Source: JABMRP01 sp964444795 (GTDB lineage: Bacteria; Planctomycetota; Planctomycetia; Pirellulales; Thermoguttaceae). From it: DNA of 64,000 bases. Positions 7,774 through 16,262 of this stretch are shown piece after piece. The stretch spans positions 1 to 64,000 of the forward strand of contig CAYUIQ010000003.1 of NCBI GenBank assembly GCA_964444795.1, written 5' to 3'. A program made the position numbers and the translations under genes. Below the pieces are notes generated by a model. The model had not been told where the DNA came from. It saw only the letters and a program-made list of their open reading frames with translations, and did not search any database. Numbering within the stretch: position 1 is the first letter of the stretch; every line of letters begins with the position of its first letter.

Positions 7774-8960
7774 TTATCCTCCTCGACCGGCTTGCCGGAG
7801 ACGGCGGTGAGAATTTGGCTGCCCACCGGCGGGCATCCGGGGACGAAAATACCGACGCCTTTGCAGTTCGCGGTGCAATTGCCCAGGCAGAGCGTTCCCT
7901 CGGGCAGATCCGTATGGCCGGAGCCGATGGCGATGTCGATCACCTCTTGCGAGGGAAAGTAATCGAAAAGGCGATCCTTGTAACGCTTCAGGAACAGCAG
8001 CAGCGTCGACTGGCACGCGCTACACGAACGGTTGTCGTGAACCGTGATGTTGGGGAACTCGATCGTCAGGTTTTCCGGCGGCGGCGCAAGCGGCGAGATC
8101 CACTCGTGCCAGTGGTCGGGCGTTACCGTTATATGGGCCAGATCGACCACGCCGTAACCGCGCTGGCCGCCCATGCGCAGATGGGGGATCGCGTGAGCAT
8201 CGGTGCCCATCAACCGGCAGGCCACCGCGTCGGCGGCAAAGGCGTCGGTACCCGCCACCACGACTTCCATTGGCTTGGCTCGACCAGCGCTGGGTCCAAG
8301 ACCCTCCATGCCCACGGTGCCGTCAATCACGGCCAGATGGGGGCGGAGCACGGACGACATGTCGGCAATTGCCACGTCGATTGGCTTCTCGTCGATCCCT
8401 TCGACCGGCGGCAGCATGTGTAGTTTTACTTTGCTCCGCCGCCAGAGGCATCCCTTGAAGTTCTTCACCGCCAGCGTGACCCCGGTGTGCATGTGCATCT
8501 TCATCACCGGAATGGAGACGAGGAAGTCGAACTCCAACGCTTCCGGGCAGACCTTGAGCCGGCGGATTGCGCGACCCTCGGGCACGGCGACTTCGACGAA
8601 CCGGCGCCGATCCATGTCGATCAACGGGCAATCGCGCTGCCGGGCGACCGACGCGATCCCGCCGGTCTCGAAGGCTTCCCGCACGTCGACGCCCACGATC
8701 GGACTTTCGCCAATGGCCACCTCGGCTCCCGCTTCGCGAAACACGTCGATCACGGCAGCGACGACTTCCGGGTGGGTCGTTACTCCGGAACCGGGCGTCG
8801 CGACCCGGCCCGCATTGGGCTTCAGCAGCACGCGTTTGCCATGCACCCCGGCCAGATCGATCGGCCGCAACGCCTGGCGCGTGTTGGCATAGGCCCCACC
8901 CCCATGGGCAACATGCACCGACCGGCGGGCTTCGGGTTGGTTGGGTGGTAATTGGGGCAT
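7770..8960 (-). CDS. DUF362 Fe-S protein
   Basis: The 396-residue protein matches the DUF362 family: RVLLKPNAGRVATPGSGVTTHPEVV near the start and FLVSIPVMKMHMHTGVTLAVKNFKGCLW in the middle. The C-terminus is cysteine-rich (CSACQS, CLGNCTANC, FVPGCPP), suggesting an iron-sulfur cluster. No signal peptide is obvious. The frame is open from a GTG at 9011, but that stretch is encoded by a dispersed repeat, so I chose ATG 8960 (MPQLPPNQPE). The function of the family is not established. Confidence 0.85.
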   Translation of the reverse strand: MPQLPPNQPEARRSVHVAHGGGAYANTRQALRPIDLAGVHGKRVLLKPNAGRVATPGSGVTTHPEVVAAVIDVFREAGAEVAIGESPIVGVDVREAFETGGIASVARQRDCPLIDMDRRRFVEVAVPEGRAIRRLKVCPEALEFDFLVSIPVMKMHMHTGVTLAVKNFKGCLWRRSKVKLHMLPPVEGIDEKPIDVAIADMSSVLRPHLAVIDGTVGMEGLGPSAGRAKPMEVVVAGTDAFAADAVACRLMGTDAHAIPHLRMGGQRGYGVVDLAHITVTPDHWHEWISPLAPPPENLTIEFPNITVHDNRSCSACQSTLLLFLKRYKDRLFDYFPSQEVIDIAIGSGHTDLPEGTLCLGNCTANCKGVGIFVPGCPPVGSQILTAVSGKPVEEDK

Positions 8961-8970
8961 GGTCGAGTTC

Positions 8971-9117
8971 AGCCCGAGCACTTGGGCCCGGCGTTTGTTT
9001 AGCCCAGGCACTTGTGCCCGGCGTTGGAACGGCAGTCAAACGTCGCCCCTCAAGTTTCCCTCAAACGCCGGAAAAAGGCAACCGCCGACGGCGCTGGCCA
9101 CGAGTGCCCGGGCTGAA
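8971..9117. repeat. GGGCACTTGTGCCCG repeat cluster
   Basis: Two direct copies, 8971-8995 and 9001-9025, share AGCCC..GCACTTG.GCCCGGCGTT with a 30-base period. A third, inverted copy lies at about 9099-9117 (CACGAGTGCCCGGGCTGAAC). A further GGGCACTTGTGCCCGG occurs near 14200. They fill most of the gap between the diverging DUF362 and heparinase genes. Confidence 0.7.
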
Positions 9118-9131
9118 CGACCTGGTTTTGA

Positions 9132-9160
9132 TTGACTGGACGGCTGGGAGACAATATGCT
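9132..9160 (+). promoter_or_regulatory. Sigma-70-like promoter for the lyase/oxidoreductase pair
   Basis: TTGACT at 9132-9137 and TATGCT at 9155-9160 are separated by 17 bases. They lie about 85 bases before the GTG start at 9244. Confidence 0.55.
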
Positions 9161-9243
9161 CCTGACTGAAGTCGGCGCACTCCGATCGCGAGATTCCTTG
9201 AGAGTGGCCGTTCCACGTCTGTCCCGAGACCGCGAGGTGAAAC

Positions 9244-11211
9244 GTGAAGAGAACTTGTGTTTATGGAATGTTCGTGGCCACGGTCTTGATCGGGGCAATC
9301 GACGGTGCTTTGGCCGCCGAGGGTGACTTCGCCTATCCGCCGACGACCTCGCTGGCGGACGTTCGCTCATGGATCGATAAGGCGCCGACGGAACACCCGC
9401 GGTTGCTTGCCACCGGAGCCGAGTTGGCCGCACTGCGCGAATCGGGAACTGGAGATCCGGTTCGGGCGGCCCTGAAGCGAGCCGTGATTCACCAGGCCAC
9501 CCTGCTGAAAGACGCGGCCCCGGTCACCCGCACCTTGCAGGGACGGCGCCTGCTGGGACAGTCGCGACGTTGCGTCAGCCGCGTGGTGGTGCTGGCGACG
9601 GCGTATCACCTGACCGGCGACGTCGCGCACGCGCGCCGCTGCGAGAAGGAGATGTTGGCGGCGGCCCGATTCACCGATTGGAATCCGAGCCATTTCCTCG
9701 ATGTGGCCGAGATGACCTTCGCGCTGGCGATCGGTTACGATTGGCTTTACCAGGAGCTTGACGAGGCGGCCCGAAAGGAAATCCGCCAGGCGATCGTCAC
9801 CAAGGGCGTGAGCCTGCCATGGGAGACGCGGCACAAGGGGTGGGTCCGAGCCGCCAACAACTGGGGACAGGTTTGCCACGGCGGCTTGACCGCGGGAGCA
9901 CTGGCCGTCATGGAGCACGAACCGGATCTGGCCGCGCGAACCGTCCACAACGCCCTGCACAACGTCACCCGTTCGATGCGATCGTATGCACCCAAGGGCA
10001 GTTATCCCGAAGGACCGGGCTACTGGTCGTACGGCACCAGCTACAACGTGCTGCTGATCGGTGTGCTGGAAAGCGTGTTGGGAACCGACTTCGGCCTGAG
10101 CAAGGCGCCCGGCTTTGATCAGACGGGAGGATACTTGAGCCTGATGTGCGGCCCCTCGGGACAGTTCTTCAACTATGCCGACGGCGGAGCCGGGCGCAGC
10201 CCGCAACCGGCCCTCTTCTGGTTCGCCTCGCGATACGATCGGCCCGACTGGCTGCTGGGCGAATGCCAGCGGTTGCAGGCTTATGCCTCGGGACTGGCGT
10301 CGACGCGCGGCCCGTCGGACGGCAACCGCCTGCTGCCGATGGCGTTGCTCTGGATGGACGCCCCCGGCGGCAATTCCGACGGTGATCCCGCGATTCGCAT
10401 GCCCCTGCACTGGAAGGGCGAAGGCGAAACGCCGATCACGGTGCATCGCGGCTCCTGGACCGATCCCCGGGCCACCTTCCTCGGATTCAAGGGCGGATCC
10501 CCCTCGGCCAGCCACGGCCAGATGGATATCGGCTCGTTCGTGCTCGATGCCGACGGCGTTCGCTGGGCGACCGATCTGGGCGCCGAAGGCTATCACGGGA
10601 TCGAGTCGCGGGGGATGAATCTGTGGAGCCGGGCGCAAAACTCCGACCGCTGGACCATCTTCCGGCAGTGTAACGCCGGACACAACACGCTGGTGATCGA
10701 CGGGCAGCTTCAACGGGCATCCGGCAAGGGCCTAATCATCCGCTTCTCCGACGACCCGGCGTTCCCCCACTCGATCGTCGACATGAGTTCCGTCTACCAA
10801 GGGCAGGTCGAGAGCGTATGGCGCGGCGTGGGGCTGTTGGATTCTCGCAACGTATTGATCCACGACCGCCTGACGGGCCTGAAGCCGGGCAGCCGCGTCC
10901 GCTGGGGGATGATCACGCCCGGCGAACCGGAGGCGCTGGGCAAGGCGAGCGTCGAACTCCGCCAGAAAGACGCCCGGCTGACCCTGGAGATTCTCTCGCC
11001 CGCCGGCGTTACGTGGCAGGCAATCGACACGGCCACTCCGCGTAACGAGTGGGATTCGCCCAACCGCGGGACCCGCATGATCGCCATGGAGGCCGTCGCA
11101 CCGGAATCGGGCGAACTGGTGCTCGCCGTGTTTGCCACGCCGGGGGAAGGCAACGTTTCGACAGGCCGTGAGATCCAACTACGTCCGCTGGAAGCATGGG
11201 GCCGCCGGTGA
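9244..11211 (+). CDS. Heparinase II/III-like polysaccharide lyase
   Basis: The 655-residue protein has a signal peptide (MKRTCVYGMFVATVLIGAI, cleavage near ALA-AEG). A helical toroid domain with NNWGQVCHGG follows at about residue 201, then a beta-sandwich domain with HGQMDIGSFVLDADGVRWATDLG at about 421. These are marks of heparinase II/III-type lyases, which cleave uronic-acid glycosidic bonds in sulfated or acidic polysaccharides outside the cytoplasm. It starts with GTG 9244 and overlaps the next gene. The sulfatase at 58285 may act on related substrates, but the genes are far apart. Confidence 0.83.
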   Translation: MKRTCVYGMFVATVLIGAIDGALAAEGDFAYPPTTSLADVRSWIDKAPTEHPRLLATGAELAALRESGTGDPVRAALKRAVIHQATLLKDAAPVTRTLQGRRLLGQSRRCVSRVVVLATAYHLTGDVAHARRCEKEMLAAARFTDWNPSHFLDVAEMTFALAIGYDWLYQELDEAARKEIRQAIVTKGVSLPWETRHKGWVRAANNWGQVCHGGLTAGALAVMEHEPDLAARTVHNALHNVTRSMRSYAPKGSYPEGPGYWSYGTSYNVLLIGVLESVLGTDFGLSKAPGFDQTGGYLSLMCGPSGQFFNYADGGAGRSPQPALFWFASRYDRPDWLLGECQRLQAYASGLASTRGPSDGNRLLPMALLWMDAPGGNSDGDPAIRMPLHWKGEGETPITVHRGSWTDPRATFLGFKGGSPSASHGQMDIGSFVLDADGVRWATDLGAEGYHGIESRGMNLWSRAQNSDRWTIFRQCNAGHNTLVIDGQLQRASGKGLIIRFSDDPAFPHSIVDMSSVYQGQVESVWRGVGLLDSRNVLIHDRLTGLKPGSRVRWGMITPGEPEALGKASVELRQKDARLTLEILSPAGVTWQAIDTATPRNEWDSPNRGTRMIAMEAVAPESGELVLAVFATPGEGNVSTGREIQLRPLEAWGRR

Positions 11212-14180
11212 ATAGTAACAAAACACCTCCCCGGGCGAGAATCGCCGTGTTCTTGCTGGCCTGCGCGCTGGCTCCATGTTGCCCGGCGGCCTATCCGGAC
11301 ACCGTCGGTCAGAGCCGCCGGGAGATTCCCGTCGCCGCGGAGGTCGACGTGGTCGTCGTCGGTGGTACGATCGGTGCGGTGGCGGCTGCCGTTGAAGCGG
11401 CCGAAGCGGGGGCCTCGGTGATGCTGATCGCGCCGCGAACCTACTTGGGTGAAGACATCTGTGGCACGCTCCGGCTCTGGCTCGAAGACGACGAGACGCC
11501 CGGCGGCGAGTTGACCAAGAGGATTTTCGCCGATCGGCGCGCGACGACGCCGATGCGTGTGAAGAAGGCCCTCGAGACGGCCCTGCTGAAGCGCGACGTC
11601 CGTTTTCTCTTCGGCTCCTACGCCAGCGACGTGTTGATCGACCAGGAAGAACGCCTGACGGGGATTGTCATGGCCAATCGGTCCGGTCGCCAGGCCGTGC
11701 CGGCGCGGGTCATCATCGACGCCACCGGGCGGGGAACGGTCGCCAAGATGGCCGGTGCGGTGAGATACCCCTGGAAGGCCGGAAAGCACATTTGCCGACG
11801 TGTCGTCCTCGGCGGAGAGTCGACCAGCGTGGCCAAGGAGGCGCGAGAGATCTCAGCCGGGGTGGATTTCTCGGAACGACCGCTTCACTATGTCGAATAC
11901 ACTCTTGAGCTAGACCTGGGCGACGGCACCTTCGGCGCCATTGCCGCGGCGGAAAACCGTGCCCGGGGACTTACGTATCGCGAAGGTCAACTCCGAGCCG
12001 CCGAACGGATGACGTTTCTCCCGCCGGATCGAGTGCGCGGTCGCGCGTCGGCCGCCGCGTGGAAACAGGGCCAGCCATGGGCAATCGGCCACTTTCGCGC
12101 CGCGAGTATCAACCGACTCTACGTGCTGGGTCCCGCGGCCGACATTCCCCGGTCCGCGGCAGAGCAGATCATGCGGCCGACCGTCGCCGAGTCGCTGGGC
12201 AAGGCCGTCGGTCGCGCGGCCGCCGATGAAGCCAAACAAGCCTCGTCGTATCTGACAGTGGGCACGCGCGGACCGATCGAGCGGCCGGTCTGCCCGGGTG
12301 ACGTTTGCGAAGTGCTGGGGGATTTGCAGTCCGGTGCGCCGAATTGCGAAGAGGTCGGCTCACCCCAACAGAGCATGCCCGTCTTGGCCAAAGTCGACGT
12401 GCTGGTCGTCGGCGGCGGGACCTCGGGGGCTTGCGCTGCGATTGGCGCGGCGCGGCGCGGGGCCGACGTACTGGTGGCGGAATACCAGGAAGGGCTCGGC
12501 GGCGTGGGCACTGTGGGACTGATCGGACGCGCCTACCACGGCCAGAACCGGGGGTTCACTCGCGAAGTCCCCTTCTGCGACAGCCGGCGCAACAACGAGT
12601 ACAAAATGGAGTGGTTTCGGCGAGAGATTCGCAAAGCGGGGGGCCGGATTTGGCTGGGCACGCTCGGGTGCGGAGCGTTTGCCGAAAACGACCGCGTGCG
12701 CGGGGCCGTCGTGGTCACGCCCCAGGGACGCGGGGTCGTGTTGGCCGACGTCGTCATCGACGCTACCGGCAATGCCGACGTCGCCGTCGCCGCCGGCGCG
12801 AAGTCGATGTACGGAGCCGATGCCAACCAGATCGCCCTGCAAGGCACGGGACTGCCGACGCGCCCCTTGGGTGGCACCTACGTGAATACCGATTATCTGC
12901 TGGTCGATGAATCCGACGTCGTCGACACCTGGCGCGCGCTGGTCGGCGCCCGATTGGCTACCACCAGCAACGCCTACGATATGGGCAGTTTCATCCAAAC
13001 GCGCGAACGGCGCCGCGTGCTCGGCGATCACATACTCTCGTATCTGGATCAGATCGCCGAGCGAACCTATGCCGATTCGATCGTGCTTTCGGGCAGCGAC
13101 TACGATTCGCACGGGTACCCGAGCGAGCCGTTCTTCGCGCTGATTCCGCATACGGCAAAAACGCTCAAAGCGAATCATCCCGCGCCGGGCGGCACCTGCT
13201 ACACGCCCTATCGATGTCTCCTGCCACGAGGCATCGAGGGAATGTTGGTGACCGGACTGGCGGTGAGCATGCACCGCGACGCCTCGGCCATGGTGCGTAT
13301 GCAGCGCGACATGCACAACCAGGGTTATGCCGCCGGCGTGGCCGCCGCGATGGCCGTCGCGCGGCAGTGTACTCCGCGGCAGATCGACGTTAAGGCACTC
13401 CAGAAGCATCTGGTCGAGATCGGCAATCTGCCCGAGAGTGTGCTTTCCGACGCGGACTCCTTTCCGCTTTCCCGGAAAGCGATTGGATGGGCCGTCGCCC
13501 ACGTTGCCGAGGTGAAGCAGACGCGAACCGCTCGGTGCAAGGCGCTGGCTATGATACTTTCGCATCAGGCAGCCGCACGGCCGCTACTTCGAGAGGCATT
13601 CGATTCGGCCCGAGGAGACGTGCGGCTGGAGTACGCCAAGATGCTCGGATTCCTCGGAGACCGGGACGCGGTTCCGCTGCTCGCGGAGGCTCTGGAGCAG
13701 GTCGATGCGTGGGACGCGAAGATCTATCAGGGTAACATGGCCGAATACGCCCACCTGCCCACGCCGGTCGATGCGCTGATCCTGGCGCTGGGCTACACCC
13801 GCGATCGGCGCGCCACCTCCGCCATTCTCGCCAAGCTCGACATGCTCGACGCCGGCGTCACGCTCTCGCACCACCGGGCCGTGGCGTTGGCCCTGGAGCA
13901 ACTCGCCGACCCCCAGGCCGCCGAACCGCTGGCCCGTCTGCTCGGGAAGCCGGGGATGCGAGGTCATGCGATGCGCGAACTGGAACCGCTGCACGACCGG
14001 GACCGGGAAAAACGCCGCCGCATGGGCCCGCTACGAGAGATCGTTCTTGCCCGGGCCCTCTACCGCTGCGGAGACCACGGGGGCCTGGGCGAGAAGATTC
14101 TCGGCGAGTACCGGCACGACCTCCGCGGCCTCTTCGCCCGCCACGCCACCGCCGTGCTCGGCGACGGGCAAGTGCCGTAG
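11196..14180 (+). CDS. Exported protein with two FAD-dependent oxidoreductase domains and HEAT repeats
   Basis: The 994-residue protein has a signal peptide (ARIAVFLLACALAPCCPAA). A first dinucleotide fold begins VDVVVVGGTIGAVAAAVEAAEAG at about residue 50, and a second begins VDVLVVGGGTSGACAAIGAARRG at about 400. Both resemble the FAD_oxidored family, with the ASG-type CYTPYRCLLPRGIEGMLVTGLAVS end in the second. The last 200 residues are HEAT-like helices. ATG 11196 overlaps the lyase gene by 16 bases; a GTG at 11208 overlapping its TGA is an alternative start. The coupling suggests a role in sugar oxidation after cleavage; the substrate is unknown. Confidence 0.8.
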   Translation: MGPPVNSNKTPPRARIAVFLLACALAPCCPAAYPDTVGQSRREIPVAAEVDVVVVGGTIGAVAAAVEAAEAGASVMLIAPRTYLGEDICGTLRLWLEDDETPGGELTKRIFADRRATTPMRVKKALETALLKRDVRFLFGSYASDVLIDQEERLTGIVMANRSGRQAVPARVIIDATGRGTVAKMAGAVRYPWKAGKHICRRVVLGGESTSVAKEAREISAGVDFSERPLHYVEYTLELDLGDGTFGAIAAAENRARGLTYREGQLRAAERMTFLPPDRVRGRASAAAWKQGQPWAIGHFRAASINRLYVLGPAADIPRSAAEQIMRPTVAESLGKAVGRAAADEAKQASSYLTVGTRGPIERPVCPGDVCEVLGDLQSGAPNCEEVGSPQQSMPVLAKVDVLVVGGGTSGACAAIGAARRGADVLVAEYQEGLGGVGTVGLIGRAYHGQNRGFTREVPFCDSRRNNEYKMEWFRREIRKAGGRIWLGTLGCGAFAENDRVRGAVVVTPQGRGVVLADVVIDATGNADVAVAAGAKSMYGADANQIALQGTGLPTRPLGGTYVNTDYLLVDESDVVDTWRALVGARLATTSNAYDMGSFIQTRERRRVLGDHILSYLDQIAERTYADSIVLSGSDYDSHGYPSEPFFALIPHTAKTLKANHPAPGGTCYTPYRCLLPRGIEGMLVTGLAVSMHRDASAMVRMQRDMHNQGYAAGVAAAMAVARQCTPRQIDVKALQKHLVEIGNLPESVLSDADSFPLSRKAIGWAVAHVAEVKQTRTARCKALAMILSHQAAARPLLREAFDSARGDVRLEYAKMLGFLGDRDAVPLLAEALEQVDAWDAKIYQGNMAEYAHLPTPVDALILALGYTRDRRATSAILAKLDMLDAGVTLSHHRAVALALEQLADPQAAEPLARLLGKPGMRGHAMRELEPLHDRDREKRRRMGPLREIVLARALYRCGDHGGLGEKILGEYRHDLRGLFARHATAVLGDGQVP

Positions 14181-14318
14181 ACGGTTGACTGTCTCTTTCG
14201 GGCACTTGTGCCCGGAGGCGTTCCCCTTCCTCTCGTGCTGCAATTCGGAAAATGACACACGGTATATAATCACGTCCCGCGGGCGGAAGTAGATGTTGAT
14301 GTGCAGAGGGCCAGGACC

Positions 14319-14816
14319 ATGAGAAGCGGTGAAGTTGAGTGGGGCAGACGATACCGACGTCCGCTGAAGTATGCAACTGCCATACTTGTCGTCGCGGCCA
14401 TTTGCGCCTTTTTCGTGATATCGTACCGTCAGACGATCGATCCAGAAGGTGCCCGAATTGCGGAGTCAAGCCGCCTTGAAGGGCTGCACTGCAAAGTGTC
14501 TTCGCCAGAAGTTTTCGTTGTTCTAGGCCCTGACGAGGGCAGCAGGGCTATCTCCATATTGCGCCGCATCTTGCGACGAAAGACGAACACTGAATTCACG
14601 GGTATCCCCGGATATAAGCCAGAAACCAGTTTGTACTATTATTCGATAGATGCGGACGGGCACATATTGCATACCGGGTTCGCCATTTACGCCCTTACCG
14701 ATTCATACGTCTTCTTGGTTGACGTTACTACACGGGAGGGCAAGTGGATCGAAGACAAGGGTCTGGTTCGCGATATCGATAGGTTTGTTGACTCTCTCGC
14801 GGATACCGGGGAGTAA
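14319..14816 (+). CDS. Single-span membrane protein, hypothetical
   Basis: The 165-residue protein has a short basic N-terminus, one membrane span (YATAILVVAAICAFFVI, about residues 19-35), and a soluble domain outside. I do not recognise the family. ATG 14319 follows an AGGA; the frame is open from a GTG at 14301. A TATAAT at 14265-14270 could be its -10 box. Codon use is less GC-rich than in the flanking genes, which hints at recent acquisition. It stands alone between two operons. Confidence 0.6.
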   Translation: MRSGEVEWGRRYRRPLKYATAILVVAAICAFFVISYRQTIDPEGARIAESSRLEGLHCKVSSPEVFVVLGPDEGSRAISILRRILRRKTNTEFTGIPGYKPETSLYYYSIDADGHILHTGFAIYALTDSYVFLVDVTTREGKWIEDKGLVRDIDRFVDSLADTGE

Positions 14817-14981
14817 AGGAGACTGTGTCTTCTGTCGACACGGCCACGCGGACGACGTCGCAAGGCAGAGGCAACACGGCAAACAGACTCCCGTCTCCTT
14901 TTTCGTCCCAGGTTTCTGAGGGATGGGAGGACAAACAGAATGGAGGTTCTTCTGGAGATTCAGGGGTGAAACGAGGTGGCC

Positions 14982-15034
14982 AGTACGGGTTCCTCTTCTC
15001 TGTCCAGCGCGCACAGAGAAGAGGAACCCGTACT
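14982..15034. repeat. Perfect 22-bp inverted repeat
   Basis: AGTACGGGTTCCTCTTCTCTGT at 14982-15003 is exactly repeated in reverse complement at 15013-15034, with a 9-base loop. Around it (14815-15175) are further pieces reading GGAGAC and GTCTCCTTTT in opposite directions, suggesting several overlapping repeat remains. The 370-base gap between the converging genes at 14319 and 15186 holds nothing else I can support. Confidence 0.8.
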
Positions 15035-15185
15035 TGGTTTCTCACTATCGCAAAACTCACCACATCGACCGCCGCAAAGTGCTTCCAAACAACAGCTTAC
15101 GGCTCCATTACCTAAATCAACCCGGGAATTCAGGCGAGGAAGCAAGAAGACTATCGTCTCCTTTTCTGTCGTTTCTTGCGGATTG

Positions 15186-16199
15186 TCATTTCTTGACGGG
15201 CCTCTTCGCAGCCTTTTTCTTGACGGCGCCTTTGCCGGCCTTCTTCTTCACGGTTTTCTTCTTCACGGCCTTCCGGGTCACCTTCTTCGCCGGTTTCTTC
15301 TTACTCGTCTTTCCGGCCGCTCCCTTGGCATGTCCTTGCTTTGCCGTCTTCTTCGCGGTGGCCTTCTTCTTGGATGCTCTGCGCTTACTCGTCTTCTTGG
15401 CGGCCCTCTTCTTCTTCGTTCGCTTCGTGGCGGCTCGCTTCTTCACCTTCTTCTTGGGCGCCGCGGGCAACGGACTATCAGCGTTGCTCGCGGCGACGTC
15501 GATGCCGAAAACGGCGGACAGATCGTCCGTGTCAAGCCGCTTCGATTTGCCCTTGGTGGTGGCCGCGGAGACGGCCGCTTCGGCGTCCGCGTCGATCAAC
15601 TCCTCATGGTCGACGCCACGCAACGTGAACAGCAACTCCGGCTTATGGTCGAGCCGAGCGCCGACCCCGTAGAGCACCGCTGCCACGTGCTTGCACATCA
15701 CGGCCCAGTCCGGGCAGTCGCAGTCGAGGGAGATTTCATTAGGGAGCGGGAACAGGCCGTTGGTGCGGTCGGTAACCACCTCCATAATGTTATCCGAAAG
15801 CCGACCTTGGAGAAGCTCGATCAGTGAGCCGATCTTACCGCCGCACTGCCGCTTCACGGCGTTCCACTTCTTGCCCGGTAACGTCTTGATCCGAATGCGG
15901 ACATTGTAGAGTTTCGATCCGCTGATCTTCGCTTCGACGGCGCCTTTGGCGATTGCCAGGTGGCAGACCGACCCGTTGCGGACGTAGGTTCGACCGCGGG
16001 GCAAGCGGTTCTCATAGTCGCTGAACGACTCCAGGTGATTGCACCAGGATTCTCCCCAAAACGTCTTGGCAATCTTGTGGCCGCTGATCTCGATAGGCTG
16101 AATATCGACGCCCTTCTTGCGAAGTGCTTCCATCTTTCGCGTGGCGCGACGGCGTCGTTCCGCCACCGAAACATAGGGTGCCCATTGTTGCCAGGCCAT
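15186..16199 (-). CDS. SWIM zinc-finger protein with a histone-H1-like tail
   Basis: The 337-residue protein has a SWIM zinc site, CxCx6CxH, at C160, C162, C169 and H171. Residues from about 249 to the end are almost only Lys, Ala, Arg and Thr in KKK/AKK repeats, like bacterial histone-H1-type tails. The core resembles the SWIM proteins encoded beside SNF2 helicases. The gene lies directly after the SNF2 gene on the same strand, 63 bases away, so the two probably work together on DNA. The tail would bind DNA non-specifically. Start is ATG 16199. Confidence 0.85.
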   Translation of the reverse strand: MAWQQWAPYVSVAERRRRATRKMEALRKKGVDIQPIEISGHKIAKTFWGESWCNHLESFSDYENRLPRGRTYVRNGSVCHLAIAKGAVEAKISGSKLYNVRIRIKTLPGKKWNAVKRQCGGKIGSLIELLQGRLSDNIMEVVTDRTNGLFPLPNEISLDCDCPDWAVMCKHVAAVLYGVGARLDHKPELLFTLRGVDHEELIDADAEAAVSAATTKGKSKRLDTDDLSAVFGIDVAASNADSPLPAAPKKKVKKRAATKRTKKKRAAKKTSKRRASKKKATAKKTAKQGHAKGAAGKTSKKKPAKKVTRKAVKKKTVKKKAGKGAVKKKAAKRPVKK

Positions 16200-16262
16200 G
16201 AGATCGCTCCTTCCGCTTGCCTTTTGAGGCTTTCCATTGCGTTGGTCTTTGCCGACGGTTGT

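Noticed and set aside
8961..9011. Upstream GTG start for the DUF362 protein
   Set aside because: The extra residues are encoded by a dispersed repeat, so ATG 8960 is the better start.
15186..15450. Frameshift or low-complexity artefact at the end of the SWIM gene
   Set aside because: The Lys/Ala-rich tail stays in frame to a normal stop and has a codon pattern typical of real histone-H1-like tails.
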